Assembly: GCA_913057435.1 (NCBI GenBank)
Contig: CAJXNY010000001.1
Span: 186,001-250,000 of the forward strand
Direction: 5' to 3'
Length of the DNA: 64,000 nucleotides
DNA from: an uncultured Oceanospirillaceae bacterium
GTDB taxonomy: Bacteria > Pseudomonadota > Gammaproteobacteria > Pseudomonadales > Balneatricaceae
Numbering within the stretch: the stretch's first letter is position 1; the number at the start of each line of letters is the position of its first letter. This document shows positions 42,063 to 51,700 of this stretch, one piece after another. A model generated the notes under the pieces. It searched no databases. It was not told where the DNA came from and saw nothing but the letters and a program-made list of their open reading frames with translations. Position numbers and translations under genes: made by a program.

Positions 42063-45000
42063 ATGGAAGATTGTACCCGTATCAACCCTGACGGCTTTGC
42101 CAAACTCGACTTTCGCGACCGCAATAAACAGCTCTGGGATTTCACCCAGCGAGGGCTGGTTTACCCTTCCCCTTTCGCCGTGTTCGCACTGGCCAGAACA
42201 CTGACAGCCGACAGCATCACCCTGGATGACCTGAGCAATCTGATGGCCTTTCTACGCCGTCAGATTCATACCGATGAAAGCCTGCGCCAGCAGCACAGCT
42301 CCGTCGTCCTGGGTGTCAGCATTCGCCTGTGGCGCAAATTGAGCCTGGATAATGATATGCCGCTACCTAAGGGCCTGGCGCTCAACTTCCCTACCAGTGA
42401 AGGCGACAGTTCGACCGTATTTGAGCGTTCCAGTGAGTCGTTTCAGGATTCTGGCGATGATCTCTGGTTCCATATAAAAAGTGATAATGCTGCCGCCTGT
42501 GACACGCTCCAGGGTCTGATCGAAACGCAGCTGAAAGGCAAAATAAGCCCACTGGAAAGCGAGCAGGCTAATTCCCGCTCACCAATAAACGACCCCGACG
42601 CTGCCGGTAAAGTACTGGGCTGCCGGTTCTCAGAGAACCTCAATAACCCGACCGACCCGGTCACCATCGGCAAACATGCCGTTGTCAGCAACGAAGATAT
42701 CGACCACCTGGGGGCCTCTTACGTGCTGGCTCAGCGTTTCCAGATCAACTGGGAACAGCTGCATATGATGAGTGAAGGCCAGATTGAAGACATCATTGGC
42801 CGTAAAACCGATGACACCATCATCCCCAATCGGGATACCCGCTCCCATATCAAATCCGCCCGCATGCAGGACGAAAACGGCAACACCACGCCAATCCTGC
42901 GGCTGGGTATGCCCTTTGGGCGCTCGGCCTATCTGGACAATCCAGCGCTGGCACCTAAAGGCAGCAACATTGCCGATGAGCAGGGTATTTTCTTCGCCGG
43001 TTATGCTCGCAGCCTGGGCATCCTTGAAAACATCATGCACAACCAGATTGGTGACACCGCGCATTTTATGAATGACCGGCTGTTCAACCATGTTAAATCT
43101 GACCTGGGCGGCTTCTTCTATATCCCCAGCCTGAAAGACCTCAAGCTGGACCAGCACCCTGACTACCTGAACAAGTGGCAGGGCAAAGTTGATAACCAGT
43201 GGAAACGCTTCCCCGGTGTGGACTGGGATCGCCTGGACCGTCACTTCACCGACAAGTCCGACAGCGATTACCTGTACTACAACCACAAAAACTATCTCTA
43301 CCGCATGGCCACCATGACGGATGAGCAGCGGGCCGAGTTCAATCCTCCCAGCAATCACATTCTGAGCCTGCTGGAAAACACCTTCAGCCGCTGGCAGGAC
43401 AACTGGTATATCGATCGCAAGCAGCAGGAAATGGGGGCGATTACCGAGTACATGGCGCTGTATGACGGCGACGATGCCCCGGCTGATATCATGCAAACCT
43501 CCATCATGATCCGTAAGGGCTGGGCCACCCGCCTGACCCTGCACCTGTACACCTCCGAAGACTACGGTTTCCGGGGCCAGCGGCTACGCCTGGCCGATGG
43601 CAGCCTGATTCCCTTCTGTGGCCACTACCGGCCTGAAGGCTCTGAAATCGTCAACGGTGCTGATACCTTCCGTATCGAACCGGAAGAGATCATTGTCGGC
43701 GGCATGCCTAACCTGTCGCTGGGTCAGGGTCGTTACAGCATGAAATACCTGTCCGATGCGGAACGCATGGATGGCTTTATGGCCAGCCTCAGTGAAGCCT
43801 CTGGCGTGGGCCACGTTATCCCTGGCTTCGACAAAATTCTTGATCGTGGTATTGATGGCCTGATCGCTGATATCACCGCCAAGGAAAGTGAGCACAGCAG
43901 CGACAGCGCCAAAGAGCTCTGCCAGTCCGCCATTATCACCCTCAAAGGCATCAGCGATTACTGCCTGCGTTATTCTCAGCTGGCACGCCAGATGAAACGC
44001 GCCTGCTGCAAAGTGGGCCAGCGTCAGGAACGTCACAACCTGCGCACCATCCAGAAACGGATGAAGCGCCTGGCCCACCACAAGCCAGACACCATGACTG
44101 AAGCGTTGCAGCTGATCTACACCGTTCACTGCAGCCTGCACCTTAATGGTGAACCGACCTCGCTGGGCCGTATCGACCAGTTGCTCTACCCGTTCTACCA
44201 GGCCGATACCAAAGCCGCACGCCTGACTGAGCTGAAAGCCCAGGAAGTGATGGATGCGTTCTTTATCAAACTGGATGAGAAGGTTCAGCAGAACCGGCTG
44301 CACGTAGAAGATCATCAGGCCTTCGGCAACCTGGCCATGGGTGGCAGTTCCGGCCCTTACCCCCAGGGCGGTGGTGTCAACCAGTGGGTGCAGCAACTGA
44401 CCGTTGGTGGTGCCGTGGCCGATGAAGCCGAAGTATCAACCAGCGCCTACAACACCCTGACCAGCCTCTGCCTGCGCTCCGCTGCGCGTCTGCCATTGAA
44501 CGCGCCCTGTCTGTCATTGCGGGTACGCCCGGATATGGACGAAGCGATCATCGAAGATGCCGCCAAGGCCATCCTGTCCGGTGGTGCTCACCCGATTCTG
44601 CTCAACGATGAGCAGTTTATCGAAGGGATTCGCCAGAGTGGTGACAATGTTGGCGGCCCGGATATGGCCGCTGATACTGAGGGCCGCTGGAGCTCCACCG
44701 TCTCACTAAAATCCGCCCGAAACTACGCCTGTGATGGCTGTTATGAACCGCAGTTCCCCGGTGAAAACTGGTTTGCACTGGGCGGCATGAACACCCTGCA
44801 GCCACTGGAGCTGGCACTGAACAAAGGCCGCACCTACGCCTCTGCTGGCATGGGTTACCTGCGTGGCCAGACCATCTCCTTCACCTCACCCGACCCGGCT
44901 GAGATCAAATCATACGATGAGCTGTATCAGCTCTACCTCAAGCACTTCGAGTGGAACAACCGTAAATCCGCTCAGGGCCAGCTGGGTACCTTTGGTGCCA

Positions 45001-45995
45001 ACACCCAATTCTGCCCATCACCGTTACTGTCGATCTTTATCGACGACTGTATCGCCAGCGGTCAGGATTACTATGCCGGTGGCGCGCGCTATAACATCTA
45101 TGGCCCCTGCTATACCGCGCTCAGTGGCACCATTAATTCACTCTACGCCATCAAGAAAATGGTGTTCGATGAAGACTCTGCCGTGACCTCCCTGCCTGAA
45201 CTGGTGGAATGTCTGAGCTGCGACTGGGGCCACAAAATGGTCGAGCCGTTTGTCAGCCAAATGGCGGGCGAAAGCCGTATCGCTGCCAAAGCCGACCGCT
45301 ACAAACGACTGCGAGAGATCGCGCTGGAACTGCCTCGCTATGGTCGCGGTGAAGCTGACATTGATGTGCTGGGCAACGAACTGATCAAAGCGATTGCGGA
45401 GCGCTCGGTACAGACCTTCACCGAACCGATGGAAAGCACCCGCGCGCGCCTGAAACAGCTGGCCGAAGAGATGGGCAGCACCGAATTCCCGTTCGGGATT
45501 CAGATCCAGCCCGGCGTCGGCACCTTTGAAAACCATGTTGAAATGGGCCAGGGCTTCGGTGCCAGTGCCGATGGTCGTCGTATGAACGCGACCATCGCCT
45601 CTGACCTCAGCCCAACCCCAAGCCCCTCGGACAAACCGGTTGAACACCAGCTGGCCGAGTTCAGCAAATCACTGGCCGGGTTTGAAAGTGAAGGCGTAAG
45701 CAAACTGACCAACGGTGCGCCAACGGACTTCAACATCGCCGAAGATTTCCCGCTGGACAGCGTGAAACAGATTATTCGCCAGTTTGCCAAAGGCTCCTGT
45801 GCCAATATCCTCACCGTCACCACCGCCTCGCCAGACAGTTTCAGCCGCGCGATGAGCGACCCGGAACGCTTCGATCTGCTGCGGGTACGTACCGGCGGCT
45901 GGTCCGAGTTTTTCACCGCCATGTTCCCGGATAAACAGGAACAGCACCGTCGTCGCCCACTGTCGACACCGGATGAAACCACAACCTCTGAATAA
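42063..45995 (+). CDS. DyP-type peroxidase-like domain fused to a glycyl radical enzyme (PFL-like)
   Basis: About 1310 residues from the ATG at 42063, which follows AAGGA by eight bases; an in-frame ATG at 42036 lacks a ribosome site. The N-terminal part (about 1-365) resembles YfeX/DyP peroxidases: SYVLAQRFQINW, EDIIGRKTDD, SHIKSAR (proximal-His position), ILRLGMPFG, GIFFAGYARSLGILENIM and GGFFYIPS. A linker of about 220 residues follows. The C-terminal part (about 590-1295) is a glycyl radical enzyme: GHVIPGFDKILDRGI, GGSSGPYPQGGG, the radical-Cys motif DGCYEP (Cys near 893) and RVRTGGWSEFF, aligning with RVxGY, radical Gly near 1279. The GxxDG peroxidase motif is altered to GCRFSEN. The substrate is unknown. 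Monocistronic with its own terminator. Confidence 0.85.
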   Translation: MEDCTRINPDGFAKLDFRDRNKQLWDFTQRGLVYPSPFAVFALARTLTADSITLDDLSNLMAFLRRQIHTDESLRQQHSSVVLGVSIRLWRKLSLDNDMPLPKGLALNFPTSEGDSSTVFERSSESFQDSGDDLWFHIKSDNAAACDTLQGLIETQLKGKISPLESEQANSRSPINDPDAAGKVLGCRFSENLNNPTDPVTIGKHAVVSNEDIDHLGASYVLAQRFQINWEQLHMMSEGQIEDIIGRKTDDTIIPNRDTRSHIKSARMQDENGNTTPILRLGMPFGRSAYLDNPALAPKGSNIADEQGIFFAGYARSLGILENIMHNQIGDTAHFMNDRLFNHVKSDLGGFFYIPSLKDLKLDQHPDYLNKWQGKVDNQWKRFPGVDWDRLDRHFTDKSDSDYLYYNHKNYLYRMATMTDEQRAEFNPPSNHILSLLENTFSRWQDNWYIDRKQQEMGAITEYMALYDGDDAPADIMQTSIMIRKGWATRLTLHLYTSEDYGFRGQRLRLADGSLIPFCGHYRPEGSEIVNGADTFRIEPEEIIVGGMPNLSLGQGRYSMKYLSDAERMDGFMASLSEASGVGHVIPGFDKILDRGIDGLIADITAKESEHSSDSAKELCQSAIITLKGISDYCLRYSQLARQMKRACCKVGQRQERHNLRTIQKRMKRLAHHKPDTMTEALQLIYTVHCSLHLNGEPTSLGRIDQLLYPFYQADTKAARLTELKAQEVMDAFFIKLDEKVQQNRLHVEDHQAFGNLAMGGSSGPYPQGGGVNQWVQQLTVGGAVADEAEVSTSAYNTLTSLCLRSAARLPLNAPCLSLRVRPDMDEAIIEDAAKAILSGGAHPILLNDEQFIEGIRQSGDNVGGPDMAADTEGRWSSTVSLKSARNYACDGCYEPQFPGENWFALGGMNTLQPLELALNKGRTYASAGMGYLRGQTISFTSPDPAEIKSYDELYQLYLKHFEWNNRKSAQGQLGTFGANTQFCPSPLLSIFIDDCIASGQDYYAGGARYNIYGPCYTALSGTINSLYAIKKMVFDEDSAVTSLPELVECLSCDWGHKMVEPFVSQMAGESRIAAKADRYKRLREIALELPRYGRGEADIDVLGNELIKAIAERSVQTFTEPMESTRARLKQLAEEMGSTEFPFGIQIQPGVGTFENHVEMGQGFGASADGRRMNATIASDLSPTPSPSDKPVEHQLAEFSKSLAGFESEGVSKLTNGAPTDFNIAEDFPLDSVKQIIRQFAKGSCANILTVTTASPDSFSRAMSDPERFDLLRVRTGGWSEFFTAMFPDKQEQHRRRPLSTPDETTTSE

Positions 45996-46016
45996 CTTTC
46001 AGCTTAACTGACAGGT

Positions 46017-46058
46017 AAAAAAATGGCCGGTCTGCAATATGCAGCCTGGCCATTTTTA
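46017..46058. terminator. Bidirectional rho-independent terminator
   Basis: AAAAATGGCC and GGCCATTTTT pair around an inner CTGCA/TGCAG stem, with a T-run on the plus strand and an equivalent run on the minus strand. It lies between the stops of the DyP-GRE gene and the convergent membrane-protein gene. Confidence 0.92.
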
Positions 46059-46075
46059 TCTTTGCAGCATCGTCA

Positions 46076-46762
46076 TCAGCTGGAAATCGAATTACCGATA
46101 ATCACCGGTCGGTAACGAAAGAACTGCACAATAATCACCAGCTTTATCACCGCACTGATACTGCCCAGCATCAGCAATGGCCAGCCATCCTCAAGCCCCA
46201 GCACCAGCCCGAACGCCACATTGGCCAGATCTTTCGCCATAAACACCACATTCATCGGTAGCGATAAGGCGCCGGTCTGTTTAGTTTTAGCGAGTTTGCG
46301 AATCTGCTGAATACCGCCCTGCAGCATCAGCACCGTTGCCCCCACCGCCAGCACAATCGAGGTTGAACGCCCTACCACCAGCAATTCCTGACGGTAGATA
46401 TATGCCACGATCGCCAGCAGCATGCAGACCACCCCAACCATAAACGGCAGTCGTTGCGACAGCGCTTTGCGATCAACATAGAGTTCATACAACACCAGCA
46501 AGGTAATCAGCGCGGCAAACAAACGAGTGACGAACATGTACGGCTCGATCTCATCCAGCATCATCGAATACAGAAAGAATGCATAAAAGGCGATAAAGCT
46601 GGAGAAAAACGCATTGGCCGACAGTGACTGTGTCGCGAAACCTGCCCACTGATTTTCAGTCGAGGCTTTACGTCGGCGAATCCGGCGAATCTGATCCACC
46701 AGCCCAAACAGGCAACCAATAAAGAACACGGAACTTAACAGCCCGACAGCGTTATATAACAT
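46076..46762 (-). CDS. Integral membrane protein, possibly PQ-loop-like; function unknown
   Basis: About 228 residues from the ATG at 46762, which has GAGG five bases upstream; an earlier in-frame start has none. Six to seven hydrophobic segments alternate with basic loops (RRIRRRKAS). Segments such as LSANAFFSSFIAFYAFFLYS, then SLPMNVVFMAKDLANVAFG, contain Ser/Pro-Asn patterns reminiscent of PQ-loop/SWEET-type transporters, but I see no clear PQ dipeptide. I do not recognise a characterised family. It converges on the DyP-GRE gene through a shared terminator. Confidence 0.7.
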   Translation of the reverse strand: MLYNAVGLLSSVFFIGCLFGLVDQIRRIRRRKASTENQWAGFATQSLSANAFFSSFIAFYAFFLYSMMLDEIEPYMFVTRLFAALITLLVLYELYVDRKALSQRLPFMVGVVCMLLAIVAYIYRQELLVVGRSTSIVLAVGATVLMLQGGIQQIRKLAKTKQTGALSLPMNVVFMAKDLANVAFGLVLGLEDGWPLLMLGSISAVIKLVIIVQFFRYRPVIIGNSISS

Positions 46763-46973
46763 CCTTACCTCTGATCTTAACACCGGGCCGAACAGATGCT
46801 CCCCGGACTATGGCCGCCGATCATACCGATCAACGGCAGCCTGTACACGCCCAGATGTAACACAAATATAGATACAGTCCGTTCACCGCTATTTTATGGA
46901 AATCTGTCCCTGCCCAGCACAATAAACGACGGTGTAAAGTCGCCCTTCACCTCACTAACCGGCTCTCCCTGTC

Positions 46974-47837
46974 ATGGATATTATTTACCTCGATCAGCCA
47001 CTAACCGATACCGAACGCGCCGAACTGCTGTTTGCCGGCCACCTGCTTATCTACCGTAGTATTCCCGCTATGGCGCAACTGATTGAGGAAACTGACCAGC
47101 AGTTACGTCGCGTACTGAATGGCCTGGATCCTGTTTTTGCCCAGCACCAGCTAGCACCCGAGCAGTTTCTGGAACTGACCGGTCAGGCACAGACCACGTT
47201 TCGCACCAGCGCCCATAATCGCGCTCTGTTTTTTCAGGCACTGGCGCAGTGTGGTGTTGATTTGAGCCAGACCTGTTATGACCATTTCCCGATGCGTATC
47301 GTGCCCAGCCGCCAGAGTCACCAGGGGGCTATGACCGCCGCCATCGGCCATCACCGCGACAGCTGGGGCAGCAACATCCAGAGCCAGCAGAACTGGTGGG
47401 CCCCGATCTACCCACTGGAGTCGGAGCGCAGCATCACCTTTTATCCTGAGTACTGGCAGCAACCATTAGCCAATAACACAGGCCAATGGCGCTTTACTGA
47501 TTATCTGGAGAGCCGTAACCAGAGTGCAGCTGAACGCCAGGTCGCCTATCCCTCAGCGCCCCAGCCCATCGAACCGGTGGATGAGAGCGGTGCGGTCAAA
47601 ATCATGCTGCAACCCGGTGACGTTCTCAACTTTGCCAGCGCGCATCTGCACGCCAGCGCCGTCAACATCACCCAGGCCACCCGCTTCAGCGTTGAAATGC
47701 GTACCGTCCATATCCCCGACCTGCACCAGCAGCGCCAGGCACCGAATGTCGATAATCAGGGCGAGCCAGCGATGTATAAGTGGTTCAAAGGCATTGAAGG
47801 GGGTGTACCGCTGAGTGAGCGGCTGGGTAGCCTCTGA
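46974..47837 (+). CDS. Fe(II)/2-oxoglutarate oxygenase-like protein
   Basis: 287 residues, no signal peptide. A double-stranded beta-helix fold is suggested by HHRDSWGSN near residue 125 (H-x-D iron ligands) and a distal SAHLHAS near residue 225 with Arg in TRFSVEMRTV about twelve residues later, the usual 2OG-contacting Arg spacing. IMLQPGDVLNFASAHLH is typical of phytanoyl-CoA-dioxygenase-like proteins. It could hydroxylate a small molecule or peptide. No ribosome site is obvious before the ATG. Neighbours give no pathway hint. Confidence 0.7.
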   Translation: MDIIYLDQPLTDTERAELLFAGHLLIYRSIPAMAQLIEETDQQLRRVLNGLDPVFAQHQLAPEQFLELTGQAQTTFRTSAHNRALFFQALAQCGVDLSQTCYDHFPMRIVPSRQSHQGAMTAAIGHHRDSWGSNIQSQQNWWAPIYPLESERSITFYPEYWQQPLANNTGQWRFTDYLESRNQSAAERQVAYPSAPQPIEPVDESGAVKIMLQPGDVLNFASAHLHASAVNITQATRFSVEMRTVHIPDLHQQRQAPNVDNQGEPAMYKWFKGIEGGVPLSERLGSL

Positions 47838-47909
47838 AACAGGCAAACGCGGGGTTCAAACTAAGGTATACTGCGCCGCTATACCGCCCATTCACTCATC
47901 AGGATAGCT

Positions 47910-48128
47910 ATGAGCATTCAAGAAATTTCGGTTTCCAATAGTCAGAAGAAAAAACTTCAAAAAGCGATCGACAGCGATCAGGTCCTGATTCAGGAAGAGA
48001 ACGGTGATCTGGTGATGCTGGTTACGGCCTACATCAAGTTTAAGGCTGGTAAAACACCTGCACCGGTTGAAGAGATCATCGGTGAAGATCTGCTGGATCT
48101 GACTGTCGACTACATCGTGTTCAGCTAA
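47910..48128 (+). CDS. Small acidic protein of unknown function
   Basis: 72 residues, with AGGA six bases before the ATG. Alternating charged helix (SNSQKKKLQKAIDSDQ) and beta-like segments (VLIQEENGDLVMLVTAYIKF), no signal peptide, no membrane segment. Codon usage is like that of its neighbours, which supports a real gene. It follows the 2OG-oxygenase-like gene by 72 bp. I do not recognise the family. Confidence 0.65.
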   Translation: MSIQEISVSNSQKKKLQKAIDSDQVLIQEENGDLVMLVTAYIKFKAGKTPAPVEEIIGEDLLDLTVDYIVFS

Positions 48129-48129
48129 A

Positions 48130-48771
48130 CACGACGCTGTGTAGGAGCCAGCTTGCTGGCGATAGCCGTTGATCGCGAGCAGGCTCGCTCCTACAGTGCC
48201 GACCGGGCCGTGTTCTCGTTCCCAGGTTCCACGTGGTGCTGCATAGCCTGGGGATTTGATGCTGTTTGATACAGGCGACTGTCGACCAGTCTGCAATGGG
48301 CTATCGCGGCTAGAATGTGCCGATTTCGGGTTGTGGTCTTGCCTGCTGGCGCGCCAGGGGGCTAGCCCCCTCGCAACCCCCATCGCCTCCAAAGAATGGC
48401 GTTTTCCGTGCCTGTCCTGCGTCAGTCGCTGAGTGAAATAAACTCCCTCGTCCCTCGGTCAGACAAATTTCACTCTGATCGCGTCTGCCGCAGGCCATGC
48501 CCGGGCCATTCACAGTCGGCGACCTAAAAGCATCGTAACCGGCACGTTTTTACTGCGCTGCGCGACATCACTTTTAACCAGCACAATGATCAACCAACCG
48601 CCCCCCCCCGACGCTGCCGGCCCTCGTAGGAGCCAGCTTGCTGGCGATTCCTCTGATCGCGAGCAAGCTCGCTCCTACAGTGCCGACCGGGCCGTGTTCT
48701 CGTTCCCAGACCGTAGGATGGGCAAAAGAGCGAAGCGATGTGCCCATCATCAGACCCCAAACAGGCTCACT
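48130..48771. repeat. Repeat-filled gap: REP-A pairs and a diverged composite element
   Basis: No gene. REP-A palindromes lie at 48139-48163, 48172-48196, 48625-48650 and 48655-48680. A diverged composite copy (about 48212-48520) keeps GGTCTTGCCTGCTGGCGCG and the CACAGTCGGCG tail, but its core is different. A GATGGGCAAAAGAGCGAAGC element (48717-48752) is the inverse of one at 25.5 kb. Confidence 0.8.
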
Positions 48772-51700
48772 TCAAGGCGACGCAACCCGGTCTTTCTGCC
48801 CATTAATCGCTTCAACGACCGACCCTTCTGGCGAACCTCTATCGTCATCATCCTCCCCTCTCAACCAGCGCCACCCCATGCGTAAATCTTCAAGCAACAT
48901 AAAGTTGACCGGCACCAGGATCAGCGTGATCAGCGTGGCGAAGATAATGCCGAAGCCCAGCGAGACGGCCATGGGAATAAGGAACTGGGCCTGGATCGCT
49001 TTCTCAAACAGCAATGGCATCAGGCCAATAAACGTTGTCAGCGAGGTCAGCATCACCGGGCGGAAACGGCTGGCACCGGCGGTGAGTACCGCGTTGAGCA
49101 TCAGCTCGCGGCGGCTCTGGCCGACGCCCAGCTGTTGCTGGCGGTTAATAAAATCCACCAGTACCAGGCTGTCGTTGACCACCACGCCGATCAGCGCCAT
49201 CAGCCCCAGCAGGCTCATGATAGTCAGGTCCATCCCCATCAGACCATGGCCCAGAATCGCGCCGATAATGCCGAACGGGATAACCGACATCACAATCAGC
49301 GGCTGCACCCAGCTGCGCAGCGGGATCGCCAGTAGGCTGTAGATAGCAAATAGCACAAAACCCAGTCCCAGTAGCAAGGAGCCAAAGGAGTCACGTTGTT
49401 CACGCGCCTCCCCTTCCAGACTGTACTGGGTGCCTGGGTACTGCTGCACCAGATTGGCCATAAAGGTATCCAGCTCGCGCTGCAGCGCGGTGGCGTTAAC
49501 ATTGCCCTTATCCATATCGGCAGTCACGCTGAGGGTACGGTACTGATCGACCCGGTAAATCGCAGCGGCGCTATTCCCTGGCACTAGCCGGGCCACATCC
49601 GCCAGCGGCACCTGGCCCTGAACGGTGTTGATCAGCACACTTTGCAGATTATTAATCGACTGCCGTTCAGCCAGAGGCAGGCGCACCATCACCCGCACAT
49701 CATCCCGACCCCGCTGTACTCGTTGTACTTCAATGCCGAAAAAGTTCTGCCGCACCTGGCGGATAATATCGCTACGACTCAGCCCTAACAGGTGCGCCTG
49801 AGCGGTCAGTTCCAGCTGCAATTCCTCTTTACCGTCCGACAGGTTATCGGTGATATCGAACAACGCCGGATAGGTCTCCAGCTGCGCCTTCACCTGCTCT
49901 ACCATGGCACTAAGGTGTTGAATATTACTGCCGCTGAGTTGCACCTCCACCGGGTTACCGCCCCGACCAATCTCGGCCCGGAAATACAGTGACTCGGCAC
50001 CAGGAATCGGGCCGATCAGCTTGCGCCATTCGGCCACGATGTGTCGCGTACTCAGTGATTCGTCACGCGTTTCCGATGACTGCAGCTCCATTCGCACCCG
50101 GCCGTATTCCGCACCGGTAGTGGCGTAGACATTGCGCACCACACTTTCGCCAGTGGTTTTATCCCGGTAACGCTCAGCCAGCACGTCAGCCGCATTCACC
50201 ATCTTCAGCACATAGCGGTCGGTCACCTCAAACGGCGTGCCGCTGGGCATGGTTAACGACACCCGTGCCGTGTCACTCTGCACCCGTGGGAAGAAGATAA
50301 ATTTGGTCCAGCCGCTCATCACCATGGCGATGATTAACACGAACACCCCAACAAACAGCGCCAGGGTGGTATAACGATGGCTCAGGCTCACCCGTAGCAA
50401 GGGCTGGTAGTATTTGAGAATGCCCCGCTCAAAACCATCGGCAAAGCCCTGCTGAAAACGGGAGAACCGGCCCTGCGGGCTGTTTTTATCCCGCAGCCGG
50501 ATATGCTTGAGGTGGGCGGGCAGCACCAGTTTAGACTCGATCAGCGAGAACAACAGCACCGGAATCACCACAATCGGGATCTGGGCGAAGAACGCCCCAC
50601 GGCCCCCTTCCATCATCATCATCGGCACAAAGGCGGCTACAGTAGTCAAAACGCCAAAGGTGACCGGCACCGTGACTTCGCGGGTGCCATTGATCGCCGC
50701 CTGCAGGCTGTTCTCTGAATGCTGCATATGCCGGTAAACATTCTCACCGGTGACGATGGCATCATCCACCACAATCCCCAGCACCAGAATAAAGCCGAAC
50801 AGGGTCACGATATTGAGCGTGGCCCCCAGCAGCGGCATCAACAAAAACGCCCCCATAAAGCTGATCGGCACCCCCAGGAAAACCCAGAATGCGATGGATG
50901 GACGCAGGAACATCGTCAGCAGTAACAACACCAGCACACCGCCCTGCAGCGCATTGGTGGTCAGGGTTTTAATACGGCTTTTAACAATGCGCGAATCATC
51001 ATCCCAGTAGTTCAACGTCAGCCCTGCGGGCAACAACGGCTGCTGATCGGCAATATAGGCTTTCACCGCATCGGCCACCGCAATCGCACTCTGATTGCCC
51101 ACCCGATAGACTTCCACCATCACCGCAGGGGCACCATTAAAACGACTGCGCAGGGCCGATTCTTCAAAGCCATCCGTCACACGGGCAATATCTTTAAGCC
51201 GCACCAGGCTGCCATCGGCACTGGTTTTAATCACCGTGTTTTCAAACTCGGCCCGGTTATACGCCTGGCCTTTGGAGCGGATCAGAATATCGCCGCCATC
51301 GGTGCGAATATTACCAGCCGACAGATCCAGTGAGCTGCCCGCGATCCGCTCAGAGATGGTTTTCAGGCTCAGGCCAAACTCACGCAACCGGTCCTGCTCG
51401 ACTTCCACCGCCAGCTCGTAATTACGCACCCCATCCAGCGCCACCTGGCTGATCAGCGGCAGACGCAGCAGATCATCACGCACTTTCTCACCGTAGTGAC
51501 GCAGTTCTTTCTCCGACAGCGCACCGGCCAGAGCAACGGTAATCACTTCATGTTTACGGGTGGCCAGCGAGATCACCGGGCGGTCTGCCTCCGCTGGAAA
51601 AGTGCCGATGGCATCCACCCGTGATTTGATATCGGCCAGCATATTGCGCGGTTCATAGCCGGACTCGATCTCAATGGTGACCCGGCTGGAACCCTCGACG

